This document shows positions 59,028 to 64,000 of a stretch of DNA of 64,000 nt, in pieces. The notes under the pieces were generated by a model, which was not told the DNA's origin, ran no database searches, and was given only the letters and a program-made list of their open reading frames with translations. This DNA comes from Paragordius varius (lineage: Eukaryota; Nematomorpha), in NCBI GenBank assembly GCA_964247055.1, contig OZ176054.1, forward strand, positions 2,108,001 through 2,172,000, in the 5' to 3' direction. The position numbers and the translations under genes are program-made. How positions within the stretch are numbered: position 1 is the first letter of the stretch; the number at the start of each line of letters is the position of its first letter.

Positions 59028-62000
59028 ATGCAATCATCAGCATTTTTACACCCTGACAACGCAGCTTTTTTAAATCTATCTTACTCTCCTCCCACATATT
59101 CGACCACCGGATCAATCATCAAACTTGGAACATTCGTTGATAACGCGTCAATGACCACATTAATAAGTCCTAACCCCAATATAAGTCAGATAAAACGTAA
59201 CATTTATGCTCAACCATGGTATATTCAACTCATGTATTGCCTCATATTCGGTATTCTAGTAATTCTTTCCACCCTTGGGAATAGTTGTGTTTTGTGGATC
59301 ATTTATCGAAATAGGATTGGAATGAGAACTCCGACCCATTTTTTCATTTTTAACATGAGTGTAGCTGATACACTAATGGCTATTTTTAACATTGCCTTCA
59401 ATTTCGTGTACATGATGAATAGTCATTGGCCTTGGGGATTACTTTACTGTCGATTCAGTAACGTTATATCGAGTTTAACACTTTGTGTCAGTGTTTTTAC
59501 CCTTGTTGCCATCTGTGTTGATCGGTAAGTGTTAATAATGCGTACGTACGTACATTTTTGATTTTTTTATATGTGTATTTTAGGTTTTTAGTTGGTTAAA
59601 ATAATATCAAAGGAGCTGACAAGTTTATAAATATTTTTGGGGTCTCTGATACATTAATCAATCAATCAATCTTTGATCACCTCATTTTCCAAAAAAAACG
59701 TTTAAATAATTATCTTAGATATATTTTTTAAAAATTTTAATATGAAGGACATTGGGGATAGTATCTGTCTTATAAATAAATCATTTGCATCTTTATTAAT
59801 AGGCTACCTCAATAAAGCTTTTTTTGAACAAAGAATTTTTATATAATATTATCCAAGATTATGGGTTAAACCTATATATTTACAGAAACTGGTGAAATTA
59901 TGACATGTAATATAATTTTTTTATTATGTAAACATTTATGGCTTTTGTTAAGGTTTCATGAATGAATTTTCGTAAGTTAAAAATATTTATTTTTTTCTAA
60001 ACTACTTCTCTTTTAAATTATTATAAATTTTTTTTATCGCCAAAATCGTATATGGCCTTTTTTAAAAATATTAACACAAATATCACACAATTAAAATTTA
60101 TTCAAAATAAAATAATCGTTTAAATATAATTAATCTTGATTGATAATTTTGGGATATTGCTTAATAAAATTAATGGATAATTTTGATTTTTCCAAAATTT
60201 TAATATGGGCACGAACTAGAATTACAATGCCAAGCGAAATCTAATTATTCATATGATTAATTGACTCGATGTGAAATAAATTATGTTTTCGGTAAATTAA
60301 GCCATTTTTAACTATATTTAATTGGATGAACGTGTTAACAATTAAATTATTTTGATAAAAAATTTATCTGGATCTAAATTCACAATAAATTTTTATTTTT
60401 TGATGGAAATATCAATCATAATTGGTAATTAATCAATTTTTTGGCATAGGAAGTCTAAAGCAAAATGGTTTCAGGGATTTTTCAAAAACATAAATAGTTA
60501 GTTGGACAAGCAAGGTCACTAACTATTCTGTATGTTTTAAAAAACAGAAAACCATTTTTTTCTGGCATTTGTTTGATAAAAACAATTAATTTCTTTTGCT
60601 AAAATAATAGCCACCAATTATTTTTTTTCTGTTATATATGTATATATGGAAAAGGATAAAACAAATTCTGTTATATAACAAAAATCATTTATATTTATAA
60701 ATAATATTGATAGTTTTAGATATTGCGTGCTCAACCTAAAATTGTATCAATTTTTTTTAGCTCAAAATTAAAATAAAAGAGTAATTTATTTTAAATTCAA
60801 CACTTACTCGGAAGTATACACTAACTGTGTCTGGAAATTTCTAGGATTAATTTTTTTTAAAAAACCCTGAAATATAAGTTTTAAAAATACCCTTATTGTC
60901 ACTACGCTGCAAACGCACTAATTAAATTAGTGTATTTTTAATTCTCCAAACTAGTCCAATGCTAATATTTGGATTTTTTAGCAAGAGTTATTTTCAAAAC
61001 TATAAGAATTAGATAATAAAGTTTTTACAGTTTATCACCGATTTCTACTGTATTTATATTGGTCTCAATATCTGAGCTATTTTTCGCGGGGATTTTTTTA
61101 AGATGTCATAAAATAAAACAGTTATTTTAACATTGTTTTATTACAAATTTGACTTGTCATAATGTTTTTTGGTTTTTATACATTGATTTTTTGTGATATA
61201 TTAAAAATTATGTTTTTGAAATTTGAAACTGATGATCTAATATGTAGTAAGTATATTTATTGAAAATTCAAACGGAAAAACCCTTTGTCTAAAAAACAAA
61301 AAAAATGATATTTTGGTACTTTTTTCCTGTTTAAGAAAAACTTACATCAACTCTATTTTATTCTTTACCAAGATCATTACAAAATCTAATATAGACATCT
61401 CTAATAACCAAAACCAATAATAAATGTAAAAATGATGAATAAATTATCATACATTATTGCGATTGTTTTCTCGTTATCTGTTCTTTTTGGTGAACACTTG
61501 ATTGAATTTCATATATATTTATTTAATTATACATACATATATTAGACAGGAGGCACAGCAATTTTGAAAATTTTTGTCATTTATATAATATTTTTAGCAT
61601 AGAGTTTAATTTCAGTTAAAACTTATATTTATTAAAGATGAATAATGAAATATATTATAAGCCAAACAGCTGATCTCCGGTAGTTAGACTATAGTTTTTT
61701 GGGTTTTGAAGGTCAATCCCTGAAAACTCAATAAAAATTATTGAATTTTTAACAAAAAGCGTCGTTTAGAAAAAGTTTTGTTAATATAGATAGATGCATG
61801 GCTGCTAAATCATTGCAAAAGCTTGAGTCAAAAACTCAGTATGTTATATAAGTATTTAAAGGAGTAAATGATTAATTTTCATTACATAAAGATTAAAGGG
61901 AGATTAGAGTACGACAATTTAAATTTTTACAAAAACTTATTTATTATGAGTTAAATTTAGCAGATTTATAAATTTAAGTTATAAATATTATTAAACATTA

Positions 62001-62644
62001 TAATTCTTAGATCTTGCAAGACTCTTTTACCTGACAATTTGGTTTAAATTTAACTTAAATGAAAAAAAAATACATAAACGAACTTTGAATTGTTTCCGAT
62101 TTTTATCGCGAGGGCTTCTTCATAAACCTAAACTATAATTAATTTATGAATATTATACAAAAAATATTTAATTCGGTATTCGGAATTTAATTTTATTTAT
62201 ATACAGTATGCATTTTATTGTCAGTTAAGTATTTTATTGCCAGTCAAATAAAAGAAATGGTTTATCAAATGCGTAAAATACTGCTCCACAAAATTATTTC
62301 ATACTGCACATATGAAAGAGGATTGACGTGAGAATTAACATAGGCTTTAATTTGATGGATATTTTTTTATTACATTCGGTCGACACATAAAAAAATTTAT
62401 CCATGTAAGTAAATTGATATTTTTTTATATTACATATTTGCAGATATTTCGTCTTGATACAAATCATACGGCATAAATTGAGTCGAAAAAAGTGTTTTAC
62501 CCTCATTGGATTCATTTGGATTTCGGCATTCGCCATTTCGATTCCTAATCTGTTGTATTCACACATCCATACATGGAAATATAGCGATGGCACTAAAAGG
62601 ACTGTATGTTACCTGGAGTTTAAACGTGACCGGGATTCTTTAAT
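59028..62644 (+). CDS. Tachykinin-receptor-like GPCR, first two coding exons
   Basis: Exons 59028-59524 and 62444-62644 are in frame and give 232 residues; the gene continues past the window. It is a class A neuropeptide receptor at the plasma membrane. The extracellular N-terminus (1-60) has possible N-glycosylation sites (NLS, NAS, NIS). TM1 has LGNSCVLW; TM2 has NMSVADTLM and FNFVYMMNSHWPWG; TM3 starts at the conserved Cys in LYCRFSN and ends at DRY. The second exon holds ICL2 (KLSRKK), TM4 (FIWISAFAISIPNLLYS) and ECL2 with its Cys (RTVCYLEF). This pattern matches insect tachykinin receptors such as TKR86C. The intron splits the Arg codon of DRY. ICL2 lacks the usual Pro after DRY (reads DRYFVLIQIIRHK). 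The exon 2 donor GTATAT (62645) is inferred because the frame stops soon after. Confidence 0.88.
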
Positions 62645-64000
62645 GTATATAATTTAGGGGTTTTTTTTCCTTTAACGAAATTAAAATTATTATTATATTG
62701 AGTTTTTTAATGAAATTATATTATTGTCTAAAAAATGTCGAGAGAGCTAAAAATATTAAAATTGAATTTTGTGTTGACGCGTCCATTTTATGCAAATCAC
62801 TTTAAAATGTGTTTTTTGTTTTCAACTATATCGTTTTTTATTATGGGTAAACAAGTAAAAATATCAAAGTTATATGTTTGAAAAATTTTGATAAGAAAAC
62901 GCTTATCTAACACTTTATTACCTATTTTGATTTGTATGGCATGAAGAATACTTTTTAAGGCAAAAAATCTCGAAATCTAAAATACGTAATAAATCTAATT
63001 AATGGAATAATAAGATTAGCTTTTACTTTTTATATAATTGTATATTCTAAAATTTCAAGTGCTCAAATCCACCTAAAGGACTAATTTCAAAATAATAATT
63101 TTTAAAAATTTCATTAATTTTATTAAAATACATTTTTATTTGTCAGGTTTTAGCCATTTATTGTGCAACTTATGTTTGATGACATGTTATATTTCGGTAA
63201 TTTTAAATTGTTAATCTTTTTTTAAAAATGCCTCTTTGAAATTTGGTTCACTATCATAAATATTTTTTAGGATATTGTGTGCGATACACCTGATTAAAAC
63301 ATATAAGATTATTTTTTGAAATTTCGGTAGATTTGCTTTCTGCTGCCAAGTAGTGTTTTATGAATTCCATTTTTGAAAATTGTAAAAATACAGTCAATTA
63401 AATATGTAACTAATTAAAATGAAAAATTTTATACATGGCACCAGATATGTGCGCATTAAATCCTCTTTTAGTATTTAAAATACCGAAATTTCCAATGTAT
63501 GTCTCTCGTTAATTGTATTAAGTATATATTACCTCAAATGTTAAAACACTTTTTTACAAAAAATGTTTATATGTGGCTACTCATTTGACATTGTCATAAA
63601 CGAGTATTTTTTTGGAAAAAAAAGCAATTATTCTTGAGTTCAATTAGTTTTAATTAAATTTTTAATTTTGATTTTTTGATATTTAAATCAAATAATTACA
63701 TATTCAAAAGGATACAATGAAATGAAAAATTAAAATTTTAATAATAATGACCTCTGAAGAAATTACCCACATTCTATATAGACAATGATATACTTTATTT
63801 TTTATTTTGTTTAAAAAGCACTAATTCACATTTTCTTTCAAACATGCAACTAATCAAATTTTCTAATTTAAAATAGCTGACGGGCTATAAATACATGTAT
63901 TGATTTTATAGCCCAAAAAGTCCATACAAGCTACATATTTAGCTCGCTTACTTAATATATATACAGTAAAAATTAAAATAATACACGGACAAAATGTAAA
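62645..64000. other. GPCR intron, no further exon found
   Basis: The next exon should encode TM5 and lie after 62644 in phase with two carried bases. I found no convincing TM5 exon up to the window end. One weak candidate near 63153-63199 is discussed among rejected items. The remaining sequence is plain AT-rich DNA. Confidence 0.5.

Noticed and set aside
63153-63199. Possible TM5 exon of the GPCR (reads HLLCNLCLMTCYIS)
   Set aside because: Acceptor and phase can be made to fit, but the residues do not resemble tachykinin-receptor TM5 and the exon would be too short.

Overview
The window is a very AT-rich stretch of a bilaterian animal nuclear genome. Genes are split by GT..AG introns, there are many (TA)n tracts and MITE-like repeats, and no bacterial-style operons or viral/LTR-type elements were seen. 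A lophotrochozoan, most likely a flatworm (Platyhelminthes), fits best. The main reason is a set of 23-29 nt micro-introns at the 5' ends of genes whose later introns run to hundreds or thousands of bases, a pattern known in flatworms. A tightly packed dicistronic pair is also compatible with flatworm spliced-leader trans-splicing. The lineage assignment is inference; dicyemids and orthonectids also have tiny introns.

Layout. 0.8-3.8 kb: replication-dependent histone genes, H2B(-) and H4(+) divergent, then H2A(+), each with the 3' histone stem-loop; H3 and H1 are not in the window. 5.5-9.6 kb: a three-layer nest, with a tRNA-derived SINE split by a 3.9-kb hAT transposon that itself holds a CACTA-type element with 3-bp target duplications. 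9.7 kb: an orphan C-terminal exon of an unrecognised gene. 14.6-20.4 kb: complexin (+, 4 exons, C-terminal CaaX-like box). 21.9-33.8 kb: a NHERF/EBP50-like three-PDZ scaffold (-, 11 exons). 34.1-47.9 kb: the exocyst subunit Exo70/EXOC7 (+, 21 exons), divergent from the PDZ gene across 277 bp. 48.6-49.5 kb: N6AMT1/HEMK2 and MZT1 (both -), separated by one nucleotide. 49.5-54.6 kb: medium-chain acyl-CoA dehydrogenase ACADM (+, 10 exons), whose start codon lies 18 bp from the divergent MZT1 start codon. 59.0-62.6 kb: the first two coding exons of a tachykinin-type neuropeptide GPCR (+), continuing beyond the window.

The exon models for complexin, the PDZ scaffold, Exo70, MZT1 and ACADM were assembled by hand from splice sites, reading phase and remembered family sequences. 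Each sums to an intact reading frame (147, 1227, 982, 63 and 415 aa). The host genes do not form a pathway: three concern the secretory/synaptic surface (complexin, Exo70, PDZ scaffold), two sit close together around one start region (MZT1-N6AMT1 and ACADM), and the histones form their own cluster.

The most unusual content is: (1) fold-back/MITE elements that share an ATATACCATTT-like end and carry arms of tandem units about 21 bp long whose sequence differs from element to element, including a 1.57-kb hairpin in an Exo70 intron; (2) five introns of 23-29 nt; (3) the MZT1-N6AMT1-ACADM compaction; (4) decayed copies of exon edges lying beside the functional exon in Exo70 and in ACADM.
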